From an uncultured Oscillospiraceae bacterium (GTDB lineage: Bacteria > Bacillota > Clostridia > Oscillospirales > Oscillospiraceae): a DNA stretch of 32,339 nt. The notes beneath the pieces are model-generated. The model ran no database searches. It was not told where the DNA came from and worked only from the letters and a program-made list of their open reading frames with translations. Each line of letters opens with the position of its first letter. Positions within the stretch are counted from its first letter, which is position 1. A program made the translations under genes and the position numbers. Positions 23,404 through 31,266 of this stretch are shown in pieces. The stretch lies in assembly GCA_944385705.1 (NCBI GenBank), contig CALWYF010000024.1, positions 1-32,339 of the forward strand. The letters run 5' to 3'.

Positions 23404-23432
23404 TTTAACTATACACGCAGCGAATAGTTAAA
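23404..23432. promoter_or_regulatory. Candidate LysR box (T-N11-A dyad)
   Basis: TTTAACTAT (23404-23412) and ATAGTTAAA (23424-23432) are perfect 9-bp inverted repeats separated by 11 bp, giving the T-N11-A form. The centre lies about 66 bp upstream of the predicted flavodoxin start. AATAGTTAAAA resembles AATAGTTGAAA at 20761-20771. Confidence 0.55.
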
Positions 23433-23480
23433 AAACATCGGCGTCAAGCCGACAAGACTTGACGCCGATAATTTAGCTCT

Positions 23481-23753
23481 CTATCGTATTTGAGCGCGCA
23501 GCATGTTGATTTCCTGAATAAACAGAGCAGTAGCCGGGGAAAAGAGCTGGTTTTTCTTCCATACCAGAACGCTACTAGTGGTCTTCTCCGGGTAGATGGG
23601 GATAAATTTAAGCTTGTGACTGCTTCGTACTGCAATAGCTCTGTCCAAATGACGGCTGAGAGTGGGCTGTGCCACATGCAAAACATCCGCAGCGCGAGTG
23701 ATATTCCCTTCCGCCGCTGTTGTCAAGATATATCGCAGTGTGCGCAGCTCCAT
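23481..23753 (-). pseudogene. Internally deleted LysR-family regulator
   Basis: The first 37 residues are a LysR helix-turn-helix (MELRTLRYILTTAAEGNI, then RAADVLHVAQPTLSRHLD). The reading then jumps in frame to a LysR C-terminus (SSVLVWKKNQLFSPATALFI, then EINMLRAQ). Compared with the intact regulator at 20817, about 200 central residues, including most of the ligand domain, are missing. The 90-codon remnant aligns end to end with that paralogue's two ends. It may still bind DNA weakly, but it is unlikely to be a working regulator. Confidence 0.8.
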
Positions 23754-23796
23754 ACGAAATTGTACTCCAAGAGCTGATCTATGGGGAGGATGCCGT

Positions 23797-23976
23797 ATGA
23801 AACTTCTTGAAAAATTTTGGTAAGGCAACATTGAACCGACCAAATACGACACAAACGCCTGCAAGGAATATATGGAAGAGCTTATCCTGATTACTCAAAA
23901 AGAAAAAGCTTCGTCAAGCATAGTAGTCACCATGCTCAAATCCGATTATTCAGAGACAGTATTGCTGAGCAAATAA
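23797..23976 (+). pseudogene. Small interrupted gene, DUF6809-like
   Basis: A strong SD (GGGGAGGA, 23783-23790) precedes ATG 23797, but codon 9 is TAA (23821-23823). Past the stop the frame continues in the style of a small Clostridial family: MKLLEKFW-stop-GNIEPTKYDTNACKEYMEELI, then QKEKASSSIVVTMLK. Family members begin with a similar x-LLEK-x-YYGN-x-P pattern, as I recall; the family name is tentative. The fragment ends at a TAA at the edge of the transposase remnant, so the original C-terminus may also have been lost. Confidence 0.5.
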
Positions 23977-23977
23977 G

Positions 23978-24354
23978 CTTTGTGCAGGTTCGAAATAGGG
24001 GAAAGATATATTTTCTGCAAGTAGTTTGAACTCTGTCACATTTGTAACCAATTTCTGTTTTAGTTTGTCCGCCTGTAGGCCTTGTGCTCAGTAGATTTGG
24101 CGTTTACTTGACAATTTCTTGCCTTATAGAAGAAGACGGACACGACAGCTTAGGCCAAGTTGCTTCATAAGCCGCTGCATCGTCTTGAAATTTAGAGTAG
24201 ACCCTCATATGTGCAGCAAGGTGGTGATGAGCTGGCATACACACCTGCCGTTGTTTCCGTGGGAGAGAGCAACTTTATATCTTTTATTTGATATTACCTA
24301 TTATACTGCCCAACAAATGAGGTGCAGATCAAGTGCCGCTGTGGATTTCAGCAT
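23978..24354 (-). pseudogene. Decayed IS3-family (IS150-like) transposase OrfB remnant
   Basis: Translating the minus strand in one frame gives SHGNNGRCVCQLI, then TLNFKTMQRLMKQLGLSCRV, then KQKLVTNVTEFKLLAENISF. These correspond to the OrfB segments YHENKGRYGYRRI, INHKTVQRLMKQLGL and KWVTDVTEFK that lead into the rve integrase domain. Five in-frame stops interrupt it, but no frameshift is needed, so decay is by point mutation. The catalytic DDE domain beyond the first aspartate region is missing. I do not see terminal inverted repeats or a target duplication. Confidence 0.75.
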
Positions 24355-24830
24355 GTTCTCTTTTCTCCAAACCAACTGCTGGTTTGTTTCGGTTTCCACT
24401 GGTTGGCGAAAAAGTTGTTTCAGAATACTCAGCAGCGGGGCTGGCTGCGCTACACATTGCAGTAGCAATTCTACCATATCTGTGGTATTGGGGTTACTTT
24501 ACATCGTGATTGTATTACATGATTTCGTTGTAATGACTTGATTATTCTACGCTTTTTGCAAACTCGATTATACGCAATCCAAACGGCTGTTTAAGGTGAA
24601 CGCAGTATAATGCACATAAGAATATTTTTTTACTTTTTTAAGGTAAAAGTAACTGAAATGAAAGAAGGTGCCGCGACTAAACGACACCTTCTGCAGCTGA
24701 TTTTTTAAGCTTGAAAATATCATCAAATGCACATCCAACAGTTTCCTAAAATGGATAGGGATATTTGGTATGCTTTGCAGCTATTTTACTGAATCTTTTA
24801 GCCTAGCTTGCTCGCCTTTAAAAGCCTGTT
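24355..24830. other. Non-coding remnant region between the IS relic and kdgK
   Basis: The transposase frame stays open upstream to 24477 without recognisable similarity. A hairpin pairs AGAAGGTG (24663-24670) with CACCTTCT (24685-24692) and may end the kdgK operon, though the T-tracts are poor. TATAAT at 24606-24611 lacks a -35. I see no gene here. Confidence 0.45.
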
Positions 24831-25853
24831 TTATCTCTGTACTCTGCCCGTGGCATTGCCCCCTGCAAGGGACTCAACCTCGGCGACGCTTACCATGTTG
24901 AAGTCATGTTCGATAGTGTGCTTTAGGCAGGACGCTGCAACTGCAAAGTTGATGGAGTCCTGGTTGTTCTTTCCTGCGAGCTGAGCATATATTAGTCCGC
25001 CACCAAAGCTGTCTCCACCGCCTACACGGTCAATAATGTGGATTCGGTAGCTCGGTGAAAAGACTGCCTCTCCGTTTTCATAGAGCATTGCAGCCCAATC
25101 GTTGTCGCTTGCGGAGATGCTGCTGCGCAGGGTGATTGCAACCTTCTTGAATCCGAAGCGCTCACAAAGTTGCTTTGCAACGGATATATAGCCCTGATGG
25201 TCAAGCTTTCCAGAGTTTATATCTGTATTCTCGGCCTCAATACCAAAGACGTCCTTTGCATCTTCTTCATTTGCAATGCAGACATCAACATACGGCATGA
25301 GTCTGCTCATAGTCTCATTGGCCTGTGCATTTGTCCAGAGCTTCTTGCGGAAGTTGAGATCGCAGGAAACTATGATTCCCTTTGCCTTGGCAATTTTGCA
25401 TGCCTGCAGACAAATTTCCGGGAGATTTCCGCCAAGAGCTGGAGTAATGCCCGTCCAATGAAACCAATCCGCTCCCTCGAATATTCTATCCCAGTCAAAG
25501 TCTGCAGGTTCTGCCAGTGATATTGCGGAGTATTTTCGGTCATATATAACCTTGGAGGCTCTCTGGGAGGCACCTTTTTCACAATAATACACACCGAGTC
25601 TGTTGCCGCCGCGAACCATATATCTGGTATCTACGCCGAAATGGCGGAGTGCATTTACAGCACATTGACCAATTTCATGTGCCGGGACCTTGGAAACGAA
25701 GGCAGCATCTACACCGTAATTCGCCAGAGAGACCGCAACATTTGCCTCGCCGCCGGCATAAGTGGCCTCAAACTTGTCGGCCTGTATAAAACGGAGATAA
25801 CCCTCTGGATTCAGGCGCATCATTATTTCACCAAAAGTTACTACTCTTGCCAT
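24831..25853 (-). CDS. kdgK: 2-keto-3-deoxygluconate kinase (PfkB family)
   Basis: The 340-aa ribokinase-fold enzyme phosphorylates 2-keto-3-deoxygluconate (KDG) to KDPG. The N-terminus has VVTFGEIMMRLNPEGYLRF and the sugar-binding GGEANVAVSLANYGV. The PfkB anion hole and catalytic aspartate are in RVGGGDSFGGGLIYA. The length and the MxRLxPEGYxRF start match Firmicute KdgK better than fructokinase. The next gene upstream is KDPG aldolase, 17 bp away, which supports the assignment. It is last in its operon and uses AT-rich codons. Confidence 0.93.
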   Translation of the reverse strand: MARVVTFGEIMMRLNPEGYLRFIQADKFEATYAGGEANVAVSLANYGVDAAFVSKVPAHEIGQCAVNALRHFGVDTRYMVRGGNRLGVYYCEKGASQRASKVIYDRKYSAISLAEPADFDWDRIFEGADWFHWTGITPALGGNLPEICLQACKIAKAKGIIVSCDLNFRKKLWTNAQANETMSRLMPYVDVCIANEEDAKDVFGIEAENTDINSGKLDHQGYISVAKQLCERFGFKKVAITLRSSISASDNDWAAMLYENGEAVFSPSYRIHIIDRVGGGDSFGGGLIYAQLAGKNNQDSINFAVAASCLKHTIEHDFNMVSVAEVESLAGGNATGRVQR

Positions 25854-25870
25854 GTTATTACCCTCTTACG

Positions 25871-26539
25871 TTATTTTACACTTTCGACTGCGGCAACTAT
25901 TGCCTTAGCAGCCTCAGTTAGCTTGCCATATTCACCGTTCTCAATCCATTCCTTTTTTGCAAGATTACCGCCCACGCCAAGGCCTGATGCCCCCGCCTTA
26001 AGAAATTCTGCCGCATTATTCTCATTAACACCGCCAACTGCAGTCATCTTGATATGACTTAGAGGGGCTTTAACCGCCTTGAGATAGCCTGCGCCAAGGT
26101 TCCCTATAGGGAAGAGCTTGACAAAGTCTGCACCGGCTTCATGCGCCACTTTAATTTCACTGGGCGTCATAGCTCCAGGCATCGAAACAAGGTTAAGCTC
26201 ACGTGTCTTCTTGATTACCATAACATCAGTATCTGGGGAGACAATGAAAGAACCGCCCGCCTTTGCAGTCATCTCTACAAGTTCAGGGCTTGTAACAGTA
26301 CCTGCTCCGACGAACATTCTTCCTTCGTATTCCTTTGCAAGCATGCCTATTGTATCGACTGTCGCCTGCCAAGATTCCGGTGCCTTCTGATTGTAGGTAA
26401 TCTCCATGAGTCTGATGCCGCCAGCATAGAGCGCATCAGCAATTGCTTTGCACTGTTCGGGTGCGGCTCCTCGAATTATTGCTACTATTTTATATTTTTC
26501 TATCCACTCTATTACTGTTTCACGTACTGTTTCACGCAT
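25871..26539 (-). CDS. eda: 2-keto-3-deoxy-6-phosphogluconate (KDPG/KHG) aldolase
   Basis: The 222-aa class I aldolase cleaves KDPG to pyruvate and glyceraldehyde-3-phosphate. IVAIIRG at about residue 18-24, the catalytic glutamate in LMEITYN, the FVGAGTV loop, the Schiff-base lysine in ADFVKLFPIGN, and the phosphate site MTAVGGVNENN are all present. GGGAG precedes the ATG. A 196-bp gap separates it from the SDR gene upstream, where an internal promoter is possible though I could not identify one. Confidence 0.95.
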   Translation of the reverse strand: MRETVRETVIEWIEKYKIVAIIRGAAPEQCKAIADALYAGGIRLMEITYNQKAPESWQATVDTIGMLAKEYEGRMFVGAGTVTSPELVEMTAKAGGSFIVSPDTDVMVIKKTRELNLVSMPGAMTPSEIKVAHEAGADFVKLFPIGNLGAGYLKAVKAPLSHIKMTAVGGVNENNAAEFLKAGASGLGVGGNLAKKEWIENGEYGKLTEAAKAIVAAVESVK

Positions 26540-26735
26540 ACAATTTCACTCCCTTGATTTTCATAATGTACAAAGATTATTAACTTACCCTTAAGCTACA
26601 AGACCATACTCTTTCTAGCCAACGTATATGTAGCACTCTTTGACTGAGTTGACTAGAAGTGATTCTTCATGCTGTCAGAATTATACAATCTTTGAGCTTT
26701 TCCTTTTCCTAATAAAGCACAAACTTGACATTATA

Positions 26736-27497
26736 TCAGATATAGCTGTTGTCTGCTGCGGAGGGTAGGAGTTGTCCGCCGTCAATTATTATGTCACTAC
26801 CAGTAATATATGTTGCCGAATCAGAAAGAAGGTACAGAACAGCCGACGATATCTCGGAAGGGTGACCTGTGCGTTGTGCTGGGATTCGGGAAACGAGCAT
26901 TTTCTCCCTCTCTGTAATAATGGAAGAATCTGTGACTTTTATATATCCAGGAGAAATACTGTTCACCCTTATACCATAAGGCGCAAGCTCTAAGGCCATA
27001 TGTTGGGTAAGCTTGTACACGGCAGCTTTTGCTGGACCGTATACACTTGCCATGGGATAATTTGTGCTACGGTGCACACTGCTGGTATTTATAATGCAGC
27101 CCCTAGTACCATGACGTATCATGTCTTTCGCCGCACGTTGAGCGCAGAAGAAAGTACCGCGCAAATCGACATTAGTTATGGTATCAAACAGCTCATGTGT
27201 TACATCAAGAAATGGCATGAATTTGGTGATACCAGCATTATTGACTAGTACATCTATATTTCCAAATTCACTCTCAATAGCGTCAAACATAGGATCAATA
27301 TCGTCTAGTACAGTGAGGTCTGCTTTTATAGCCATTGAACATCTACCGATAGAATGTATCTTTTCAACAGTATCCAACGCCTGTTCCTTGCTTCCACAGT
27401 AGCTTATACATACGTCATACCCAGCCTTTGCGAGTTCTATAGCCTCTGATTTTCCAATACCGTGTCCACCACCAGTAACCAACGCAATTTTCGCCAT
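26736..27497 (-). CDS. Short-chain dehydrogenase, probable sugar-acid oxidoreductase
   Basis: The 253-aa classical SDR has the Rossmann motif TGGGHGIGKSEAIELA, NNAG, and catalytic S-Y-K in INTSSVHRSTNYPMASVYGPAKAA (serine in TSS, YGPAK). The C-terminus GSDIIIDGGQLL is typical of the glucose-dehydrogenase/KduD-like subgroup. Beside KDG kinase and KDPG aldolase it likely interconverts a keto-uronate or aldonate using NAD(P), for example the KduD step, but substrate cannot be read from sequence. Spacing to the mutarotase-like gene upstream is 41 bp. Confidence 0.9.
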   Translation of the reverse strand: MAKIALVTGGGHGIGKSEAIELAKAGYDVCISYCGSKEQALDTVEKIHSIGRCSMAIKADLTVLDDIDPMFDAIESEFGNIDVLVNNAGITKFMPFLDVTHELFDTITNVDLRGTFFCAQRAAKDMIRHGTRGCIINTSSVHRSTNYPMASVYGPAKAAVYKLTQHMALELAPYGIRVNSISPGYIKVTDSSIITEREKMLVSRIPAQRTGHPSEISSAVLYLLSDSATYITGSDIIIDGGQLLPSAADNSYI

Positions 27498-27538
27498 TAT
27501 TAATTTCCTTTCTGCACTTGCTTTGTATTTAAATTTAA

Positions 27539-28417
27539 TTATATGGCCTCAAAAGTGTAGCTGCGACGATAATTTATACTGTCTCCACTCTCAAGGTCAA
27601 TTGGTGCAAACACCTCAGGACAAAAAGCATTAATATTATTCCAACTATAAAAGTTGCAAATCGGAAACTTGTCCTCAATGAATACACTCATTCCCTTTGA
27701 TGCATTTTCCAGCTTCATCCAATGGCTCTGGAGTCCAGCCCAGCCACGTATCCAAAAAGCACTTGACTCTGTAGGCTCGTCAAACTCGCCGAGCCGATAT
27801 GCGTCACGTTCAATAATCAATTTGCCCCTGCGAAGTTTTGGCTCAATAGTATATGGGAAAGATAGTCGATAATCAGAGTCAATCTTGCCTCCATCAAAGT
27901 TAAAAAAGTTGTGAGAAAATTCTGTTGCATGTATTGCGCTCGGACCAATGTTTTTTACCAAAATGTCCATATTTAATGTGTTTTGATTTAATGTATACGT
28001 TTTTTCCATCTCCAAGGCAACATTACAGCATAGGTGCGGCAGGGTCTTTATTTTTACAGAATCTTTATAGACTTCAGTTCTATGCTCAAAGGGAACAGTG
28101 GGGTAGTCTCTTGTAAATAAAAATGGTGAGGTATCAGTTTTCTTAAGCAGACCTGCTCCCGGTAACGGGAAATAATCAGCGATTGACGTGCTATCGTAAA
28201 TACTTGTGTCGCGCCATTCAAACACATTAACAAGTCCGACACCACCAAGTCCAACATTTCCATTGCCTCCAAGCTCCTTTGAAAGATAGCTGTGTCCCTT
28301 ATGCCATACTTGCTCGACCATTCCGCCCCAGTCATAACGTGAACGGTTATATCCCCAGCCTGGGAGAAGAATTTTTGCTTTGATAATCCCATTATCAATA
28401 ATTATCGATTTCTCCAT
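27539..28417 (-). CDS. Galactose mutarotase-fold protein (aldose epimerase-like)
   Basis: The 292-aa protein reads as a beta-rich galactose mutarotase-like protein. Examples are ILLPGWGYNRSRYDWGGMVE near the start, TYTLNQNTLNMDILVKNIG in the middle (typical of mutarotase sheets), EFSHNFFNFDGG (His in the expected site), and FYSWNNINAFCPEVFAPIDL near the end (glutamate before the C-terminus). The role would be anomer or C-epimer interconversion of the imported sugar acid. I do not recognise a named subfamily. It is first in the minus-strand operon, behind AGGAGAGG. Confidence 0.65.
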   Translation of the reverse strand: MEKSIIIDNGIIKAKILLPGWGYNRSRYDWGGMVEQVWHKGHSYLSKELGGNGNVGLGGVGLVNVFEWRDTSIYDSTSIADYFPLPGAGLLKKTDTSPFLFTRDYPTVPFEHRTEVYKDSVKIKTLPHLCCNVALEMEKTYTLNQNTLNMDILVKNIGPSAIHATEFSHNFFNFDGGKIDSDYRLSFPYTIEPKLRRGKLIIERDAYRLGEFDEPTESSAFWIRGWAGLQSHWMKLENASKGMSVFIEDKFPICNFYSWNNINAFCPEVFAPIDLESGDSINYRRSYTFEAI

Positions 28418-28471
28418 CTCAATGACCTCTCCTAAATGTCTGTTGCTTATTACTAAATCTCACAACTTTTT

Positions 28472-28488
28472 TTGTCTATAATAGACAA
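28472..28488. promoter_or_regulatory. 17-bp perfect palindrome, probable GntR operator
   Basis: TTGTCTAT-A-ATAGACAA is a perfect palindrome 55 bp upstream of the mutarotase-like gene. It contains TATTAT (minus strand) as a possible -10, and TAGACA as a possible -35 followed 17 bp later by TAGTAA. A bound regulator would cover the core promoter either way. FadR-type GntR operators are short palindromes of this kind. Confidence 0.65.
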
Positions 28489-28538
28489 GCCACCATGTTT
28501 CACTTTACTTAATGGTACCAAAGATTGTTTAAAATGTC

Positions 28539-28553
28539 AAATATCAAATATCA
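28539..28553 (+). repeat. 15-mer repeat copy 1 in the regulator-operon intergenic region
   Basis: AAATATCAAATATCA occurs here and again at 29365-29379 upstream of the TRAP genes, in the same orientation. A reverse-orientation partner TTGATATT lies at 28591-28598 over the gntR -10. It may be a second operator type. Confidence 0.55.
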
Positions 28554-28571
28554 TTTATGTGAAAAAGTCAA

Positions 28572-28600
28572 TTGACATTTAGACTAATGATTGATATTAT
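28572..28600 (+). promoter_or_regulatory. Promoter of the GntR-family regulator
   Basis: Perfect TTGACA (28572-28577), 17 bp, TATTAT (28595-28600). The TTGATATT half-element overlaps the -10, which suggests autoregulation. Confidence 0.75.
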
Positions 28601-28639
28601 TGTAAACAAAGATTGAACAACAAGTATGGAGCGATATCT

Positions 28640-29305
28640 ATGGCAGAGAAGATTGTCTTCGAAGAAACGGTTGCATCCAAGGTTACCGATCGCTTACGTG
28701 AAGATATAATTAGCAAGAAAATTGAGGCGGGTAGCCGCATAACAATAAAAGAAATCTCTGAACTATATGGAACCAGCAACATGCCTGTACGCGAGGCTTT
28801 TAGAACGCTTGAGGGCGAAAAACTATTGGAGATTAACGCGTACAAGGGGGCTACTGTTCTTTGTATTGATGAAACCTTCGTGAGAGAAGTTTATGGCCTG
28901 CTTCGAGCTCTTGAGAGTCTTATTTATGAGACCGCCTTGCCTTATTTAGACAAAAAGCTTATTGATGAACTTGAAAATACAAATACTGAAATAGGTCAAA
29001 TCGCTTCTGGTCAAAGCAACTGCACTGATTACATTGATTTAAATACGAAGTTTCATGATTTGATAATGTCCCGTGGTGGCAACTCAAAAGCAATTGAACT
29101 TTATCATTATTACCATATGGTAATCCGCACTTTGCGCAAGAGTTATATGCCAAGCATTGATCGAATCCGCGATGTTTACAAGGAGCATGAGGAGCTTATT
29201 GCCTCGTTGAAAGCGAAAGACGTTTTAGCTATTAAGGTAGCAGTTGACAGACATGTTATTCACGCGATGGAAAATTTCCTGAAGGTGTACTCTGATCAAC
29301 TTTAA
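28640..29305 (+). CDS. GntR-family regulator, FadR/FCD subfamily
   Basis: The 221-aa protein has an N-terminal winged HTH (VTDRLREDIISKKIEAGSRI, then ISELYGTSNMPVREAFRTLE). The C-terminal FCD helical domain is visible in LRALESLIYETALPYL, DLNTKFHDLIMSRGG (Asp-x3-His metal/ligand motif) and the late His in VDRHVIHAME. FCD regulators sense sugar acids and related metabolites, commonly repressing uronate operons. ATG 28640 follows GGAG by 9 nt; an in-frame TTG at 28613 is rejected. It lies divergent from the mutarotase-kdgK operon and upstream of the TRAP genes. Confidence 0.93.
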   Translation: MAEKIVFEETVASKVTDRLREDIISKKIEAGSRITIKEISELYGTSNMPVREAFRTLEGEKLLEINAYKGATVLCIDETFVREVYGLLRALESLIYETALPYLDKKLIDELENTNTEIGQIASGQSNCTDYIDLNTKFHDLIMSRGGNSKAIELYHYYHMVIRTLRKSYMPSIDRIRDVYKEHEELIASLKAKDVLAIKVAVDRHVIHAMENFLKVYSDQL

Positions 29306-29320
29306 CGACTTTAAACTATA

Positions 29321-29352
29321 AAAAGAGAAACCTGTGTACAGTTTCTCTTTTT
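29321..29352 (+). terminator. Terminator after the GntR gene
   Basis: AAAAGAGAAA (29321-29330) pairs with the matching T-rich arm after an inner CTGT/ACAG stem (one bulged C). A T-run follows at 29348-29353. It separates gntR from the TRAP genes. Confidence 0.75.
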
Positions 29353-29364
29353 TATACAGCGGAT

Positions 29365-29379
29365 AAATATCAAATATCA
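29365..29379 (+). repeat. 15-mer repeat copy 2 upstream of dctQ
   Basis: Identical to 28539-28553. It lies about 43 bp before the dctQ start, where a promoter is expected. TACTAT (29390-29395) is a -10 candidate, but no -35 is visible, so the repeat may bind a regulator in place of a -35. Confidence 0.55.
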
Positions 29380-29421
29380 AAAATGCTTTACTATAAATTA
29401 ATGCGAGTGGAGGTAATAATT

Positions 29422-29931
29422 TTGAAGGTGATTGGTAAATTTTTTGATATTCTTGAGAAAATTCTGAAGAATATTTGTGGAGTTCTTGTCGTGGGGTTTA
29501 CCGGCATAACTCTTGTTGCCGTTATTGCTCGATATATGCTGAACTCCCCAATATGGTGGAGTGAACAACTATGCCGGTATCTGTTTATTTGGATGCTAAT
29601 GCTGTATTTCCCAATAATCGTGCGCCATGAGCAAAACCTTGGCTTTGATGTTATCGTTAAACGTCTGCCTAAAAAATTTCAAGATATTTCGTGGCTTATT
29701 TGCAACATTCTTATCTGTGCATTTGGATGCTTTTATTTTGCATATACGCTTCAGCTGTGCCAGAATTTTAATGCAGCGCACAAATACCTTGATGGCATTC
29801 ATCTTCCGGCATCATTTATGTACTCCTCACAAGCAGTCGGCGCTGTATTGCTGGTAATCTTTTCACTTGAGGTAGTAATCAATCAATTTATCAAAATAAT
29901 TCATGAGAATAAGGATGGTGAAACCATATGA
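29422..29931 (+). CDS. dctQ: TRAP transporter small membrane subunit DctQ
   Basis: The 169-aa protein has four membrane spans (starting near residues 15, 45, 80 and 125). The motif ARYMLNSPIWWSEQLCRYLF is characteristic of the DctQ family, and VRHEQNLGFDVIVKRLP matches the conserved cytoplasmic loop. It bridges the binding protein to DctM. TTG 29422 is chosen because GGAGG lies 8 nt upstream; an in-frame ATG at 29383 has no SD. The stop overlaps the dctM start (ATGA). Confidence 0.9.
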   Translation: MKVIGKFFDILEKILKNICGVLVVGFTGITLVAVIARYMLNSPIWWSEQLCRYLFIWMLMLYFPIIVRHEQNLGFDVIVKRLPKKFQDISWLICNILICAFGCFYFAYTLQLCQNFNAAHKYLDGIHLPASFMYSSQAVGAVLLVIFSLEVVINQFIKIIHENKDGETI

Positions 29932-31199
29932 TGCTGGCTATTCTTTTTGGTGTATTTTTTCTGCTATTGTTTCTCGGTATGCCTGTTGCATACGGTATGG
30001 TCATATCCTCAGTTATAACCCTTTTATTTGACTCATCCCTCACTGGAATAATTATTCCCCAAAAGCTTTTCACTGGTATGGATTCTTTTTCGCTAATGGC
30101 GGTTCCGTTTTTTATGCTTGCAGGTACTTTGATGGAAAAATCCGGTATCACTGATATTCTTGTTAACTGGGCGAAGAGTCTTGTTGGTCACTTCAAAGGC
30201 GGTGTTGGACATGCGACGATCGTTACTGGTGTTGTAATGGCAGGTGTTTCGGGCTCAGCAAACGCTGACACGTCTGCTCTATCTTCTATTCTTGTACCAA
30301 TTATGAGAAAAGATGGCTATGATGACGGTTACTCCTGTGCCCTCGTCTCCTCTTGCGGCGCTTTGGGGCCCATTATTCCTCCTAGTATTATGATGGTCCT
30401 CTATTCAGGGGTTACGTCAATTGCGATTGGTAAGCTGTTTATGGCAGGAGTTGTACCTGGCCTCATCATTGCTTTAGGATACATGCTTGTCAACGCCATT
30501 TATGCCCGCAGAGCTAATATTGTGAAATCTAAATTTGTCGGTTGGAAGACGCTTGGGCACGATACTCTTAGAGCGGTTCCAGCACTTATCATGCCTGTTA
30601 TTATTATTGGCGGGATTCTTTCAGGTGCAACAACAGCAACAGAGGCAGGTGTTATCGCCTGTGTATACAGCATCATTTATGGCCTTATTCGCAAGACTAT
30701 GAACGTTAACCAAGTTTGGGAGTGCTTCAAAGACGCAGTTCATGGTACAACCAACTGTATGATTGTCGTTGTATTTGCAGGAATTTTTGGCACACTTGCC
30801 ACAAACTATAATCTATCAAAAGTCGTTCTTGCGGCGTCCCAGGTTTTTCACGGAAATCCATACCTAATTCTAATATTCATTAGTATTATTCTCTACATAG
30901 CAGGTATGTTTATTGACTCCAATGCTGCAATGCTTATGTTGGTGCCTATATTCACTCCTCTGATTGCTGAATACGGTTTTGATCCCATCTACTTTGCAAT
31001 GGTATGTATTCTGACTTTAGATATGGGAGGTATGTCTCCGCCTGTCGGTTTACTTATGTATATCTCAGCAAGTATTACTGACACTCCTCTTGAGAAGGTC
31101 GTAAAAAATATCTTCCAATTTATCGCTGTTAACTACAGCGTTACTTTGCTTGTTATATTCATACCCGCCCTTGTCACTTGGCTGCCGTACCTTATGTGA
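29928..31199 (+). CDS. dctM: TRAP transporter large permease subunit DctM
   Basis: The 423-aa protein with about 12 spans is the ion-coupled channel. Family motifs include LFLGMPVAYGMVISSVITLL, MAVPFFMLAGTLMEKSGI, VMAGVSGSANADTSALSSIL, GALGPIIPPSIMMVLYSG and, near the end, MGGMSPPVGLLMYISASI. It uses a Na+ or H+ gradient to import organic or sugar acids with a periplasmic-type or lipid-anchored DctP. It overlaps dctQ by 4 bp. Codons are AT-rich. Confidence 0.95.
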   Translation: MMLAILFGVFFLLLFLGMPVAYGMVISSVITLLFDSSLTGIIIPQKLFTGMDSFSLMAVPFFMLAGTLMEKSGITDILVNWAKSLVGHFKGGVGHATIVTGVVMAGVSGSANADTSALSSILVPIMRKDGYDDGYSCALVSSCGALGPIIPPSIMMVLYSGVTSIAIGKLFMAGVVPGLIIALGYMLVNAIYARRANIVKSKFVGWKTLGHDTLRAVPALIMPVIIIGGILSGATTATEAGVIACVYSIIYGLIRKTMNVNQVWECFKDAVHGTTNCMIVVVFAGIFGTLATNYNLSKVVLAASQVFHGNPYLILIFISIILYIAGMFIDSNAAMLMLVPIFTPLIAEYGFDPIYFAMVCILTLDMGGMSPPVGLLMYISASITDTPLEKVVKNIFQFIAVNYSVTLLVIFIPALVTWLPYLM

Positions 31200-31266
31200 T
31201 TAAAGGATTAATTAGTAGTCTCGGAGCATCAGCTCTGCGATCATAAAAAAATAGGAGGAATATGAA

